Source of the DNA: a virus
Length of the DNA: 47,500 bases
Reading direction: 5' to 3' (one strand)
Virus record (IMG/VR): IMGVR_UViG_3300025133_000189
Coordinates: 1 to 47,500 of that record
Below the pieces are notes generated by a model. It searched no databases, was not told where the DNA came from, and saw only the letters and a program-made list of their open reading frames with translations. Shown in pieces: positions 45,581-47,500 of this stretch. The translations under genes and the position numbers were made by a program. Positions within the stretch are counted from its first letter, which is position 1; each line of letters opens with the position of its first letter.

Positions 45581-46729
45581 ATGCAATTAACCAAATCTAG
45601 GTTAAAACTCATTATTAAAGAAGAATTAGCTAACTTACTTCGTGAAGCAGCGGCAGGCGAAGGTTCTAGTAGCTGGATAGAAATAAGTTTAGAAGAAAAC
45701 GAGAAGGATAGAGATTATAACACAAGTGTTGGGCGCCGAACGTGGTACGTGTGGGCTACCACGGTTGATTTGTCCACTGGAGAGGAGCTACGCAGAGAAA
45801 AAATTGGCGAGCTTGTTGATAGGGCTGGCGTGCGCGCAGGAGATAGAGATAATCCTGATGATATGGAACCGCAAAAAAGTTTCGAGGCGCGTCAAGCTGC
45901 TTACGGAGTTAACAGGTTTGGTGGATTCACCACTGATGGCGATCTGTTAGTCAATGCAGCCACCACTACAGAAGTGGTAGATGAATTTCAGAAATGGTAC
46001 AAAAGCAGATATGATGAACTTGATCAAGTAAAAAATAAACTATTATTTAATCATAATTTTAATATATTGGATAATGAATATGGTTTTCCAGTAGCTAAAA
46101 AAATAACTCTTAATTTGCCGTTATTACAGCAATATAAAATTACAAAAAGATTAAAAGCTGGCGGATTCGGTACAGCTTTTTTATTAGATAATGATCATGT
46201 GTTAAAGATATTTCAATCTGGCTTAGAAGGCGTTGAAGAGGAATTAGCTACTTATAAAAACTTTCAAGACAAGCAGTTTATGGGTACTGCTGAAATAAAT
46301 GAACCAGCAGTGTATGATTTTGGCATTATACCCAATACAGAATACTGGAATAATTATTATTTTGCAGAAATAGGAAAAGTAATTACCCTCACACAATGGT
46401 ATGAAATGACAGGCAGATCTGCTTTTATACCTAAATTGTGGGCACTAGTGCCATTTAAAGATGAGTTAACTAACTTAAGCTGGAACTATTCAAGACAAAC
46501 CAGTACATCCAATCCACAATTTAAAGAAAGTCTCTTAGATTTATTTCAAGAGTTTGGAAAACGTTTTCAGAATTCCGCTAAGATGACTAAGGAAGAAGTA
46601 AATGCTTATTTTAGAGCTGTATTAAATTTGATACGAGAATATGGATTAGGTAGGGCATATGACGTACATCATCAGAATACTGGTGTCAATATTCAAAATC
46701 CATCTGAATTCGTTATATTTGACTTTTAA
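45581..46729 (+). CDS. MQLTK-leader protein with kinase-like (APH-type) domain
   Basis: 382 residues. Leader MQLTKSRLKLIIKEEL, then ANLLRE before Ala (residue 22). An N-terminal 170-residue region is unassigned. Then a kinase-like fold: glycine loop LKAGGFGTAFLL (191-202), VLKIF with Lys209, DVHHQN with Asp361, His363 and Asn366 (the DxHxxN pattern of aminoglycoside phosphotransferase-like kinases), and the final VIFDF with Asp381 as the metal Asp. If it is packed in the head and injected, it would modify host targets early. The fold reading is by eye. Confidence 0.65.
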   Translation: MQLTKSRLKLIIKEELANLLREAAAGEGSSSWIEISLEENEKDRDYNTSVGRRTWYVWATTVDLSTGEELRREKIGELVDRAGVRAGDRDNPDDMEPQKSFEARQAAYGVNRFGGFTTDGDLLVNAATTTEVVDEFQKWYKSRYDELDQVKNKLLFNHNFNILDNEYGFPVAKKITLNLPLLQQYKITKRLKAGGFGTAFLLDNDHVLKIFQSGLEGVEEELATYKNFQDKQFMGTAEINEPAVYDFGIIPNTEYWNNYYFAEIGKVITLTQWYEMTGRSAFIPKLWALVPFKDELTNLSWNYSRQTSTSNPQFKESLLDLFQEFGKRFQNSAKMTKEEVNAYFRAVLNLIREYGLGRAYDVHHQNTGVNIQNPSEFVIFDF

Positions 46730-46773
46730 TTGATAAGATAACTAATTACAACAATTGCTAAAGGGATAATTAA

Positions 46774-47301
46774 ATGAAATTAACCAAAATAAAACTTAAG
46801 CAGCTTATTAAAGAAGTCAAACAAGAACAAACTCTTAAAGAAAATCAATTTGCTGATACAGCTGAAGAAGAAGCTGAAAAAGTCAACGATCAAACTGGCT
46901 TAAGTCTAATAACAGATCCAGAACATTGGGCACAAGCAGGGGTGCACACTGGCGAGGATCTCGCCAAAACGCTTCTGGCTTCGTCTTATTCGGATTTATA
47001 TAAGAGTATTAATGGAATTCGTCCACGACATATGAATTTTAAAGGTATGTCCGTTGAAGAGTTACAGGCTGCGCTAGATCAACTTGATGAATATGCAGAA
47101 GAACTTCCTGAAGAAGATGAGATACAATACCCTCGCGATGATGAAACTCTTGAAGATGAAGAAACAGATTTAGCCCCACCTGAAGAACCATATGAAGAGT
47201 ATGATGAATTCCCCAAACAAGCTGGAATGAGACATAGGATACGTGAGTACAACCACACCAAACAACTTGTATTAGATGCATTAAAATCTATTATAAAATA
47301 A
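46774..47301 (+). CDS. MKLTK-leader protein 9, acidic
   Basis: 175 residues behind AAAGGGA. MKLTKIKLKQLIKE, then KQEQTLKE before Asn (residue 23). The body is very acidic, with EELPEEDEIQYPRDDETLEDEETD and PPEEPYEEYDEF near its middle, ending in a helix (KQLVLDALKSIIK). Unknown. Confidence 0.55.
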   Translation: MKLTKIKLKQLIKEVKQEQTLKENQFADTAEEEAEKVNDQTGLSLITDPEHWAQAGVHTGEDLAKTLLASSYSDLYKSINGIRPRHMNFKGMSVEELQAALDQLDEYAEELPEEDEIQYPRDDETLEDEETDLAPPEEPYEEYDEFPKQAGMRHRIREYNHTKQLVLDALKSIIK

Positions 47302-47330
47302 AAAAAAATATATTGCTTCTTAATATTAAC

Positions 47331-47347
47331 AACTAATTACTAATATG
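47331..47347 (+). promoter_or_regulatory. AACTAATTACTAATATG start-region motif, copy 3
   Basis: Third copy of the motif at 21206 and 22669; ends in the ATG of the last gene. No ribosome site. Confidence 0.5.
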
Positions 47348-47500
47348 AAACTATTATTTGAAAATTGGCGAAGATATTTATTACTGTCAGAGACGCAAAT
47401 ACTTGTTGAGGGTCGGATTAGCGATACGGCTAGAAAATATCCAGAGTTGGCTAAGAAGCGTGAAGATCTTGACGGTGAGAGTTTATTGGATGTTATTATC
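47345..47500 (+). CDS. MKLLFENW-leader protein, 3' cut by window edge
   Basis: 52 residues are visible. MKLLFENWRRYLLSE before Thr closely follows MKKLFENFKKFLTE of the 6808 product, a second class of charged leader ending L-x-E. The remainder (RISDTARKYPELAKKREDLDGES) is helical. Full length unknown. Confidence 0.6.
   Translation, partial: MKLLFENWRRYLLLSETQILVEGRISDTARKYPELAKKREDLDGESLLDVII

Overview
The window looks like a segment of a large tailed-phage (Caudoviricetes, probably jumbo or near-jumbo, marine-type) genome. Every convincing gene lies on the + strand, packed with ATGA/TAATG overlaps. Phage-typical replication and nucleotide genes sit beside tRNAs, a GIY-YIG and an HNH-like nuclease, lysis-type cell-wall enzymes and metabolic genes. 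Most of the window is AT-rich. About 34.1-39.2 kb is visibly richer in G+C. Host-type promoters (TTGACA, 16-18 bp spacer, TATAAT-like) are frequent, so the host probably has a standard sigma-70-like factor. The host cannot be named from the sequence.

Layout. 1-1.7 kb: GIY-YIG nuclease end, four tRNAs (Lys CTT, Met CAT, Asn GTT, Arg TCT), HNH-like nuclease, membrane protein. 1.7-16.5 kb: DnaB-type helicase, vitamin-B12-type ribonucleotide reductase, GroES-like co-chaperonin, transglycosylase-like enzyme, DnaE-type polymerase, dUTPase, phage adenine methyltransferase, thioredoxin-like protein and a CBS-less IMP dehydrogenase/GMP reductase. 16.5-31.2 kb: sigma-region-4-like protein, acidic repeat protein, ClpP-like protease, zinc-knuckle protein, type II (eukaryotic-type) glutamine synthetase, amidase endolysin, GroEL, XhlA/holin-like protein, glutaredoxin, PAP2 phosphatase and Hsp20. 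31.2-34.1 kb and 39.5-41.3 kb: arrays of tiny VGDLV proteins. 34.1-39.2 kb: G+C-richer island with a two-zinc-knuckle protein, a MoxR AAA+ ATPase and a metallopeptidase-VWA protein, each behind a copy of a long repeated promoter. 42.6-47.5 kb: a family of proteins sharing an N-terminal leader close to MKLTKSQLKQLIKEEL.

Three things stand out. First, the VGDLV proteins form tandem arrays in which ten gene junctions all overlap by exactly 14 nt (usually GTGAAAGTCGGTGA). The last codons of one gene also supply the ribosome binding site and start of the next, so each unit is a self-contained cassette with a divergent middle. Second, the MKLTKSQLKQLIKEEL family carries a charged helical leader ending, at about residue 21-24, in L-x-E or similar followed by a small residue. 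This resembles T4 capsid-targeting sequences and prohead-protease sites, so the 42.6-47.5 kb genes may encode internal head proteins injected with the DNA; one has a kinase-like domain. Third, the proteostasis set (GroES, GroEL, Hsp20, ClpP, MoxR + VWA) is unusually rich.

Functions rest on motif recognition by eye. No database search was possible. Many small proteins remain unknown and are described only by what can be seen.
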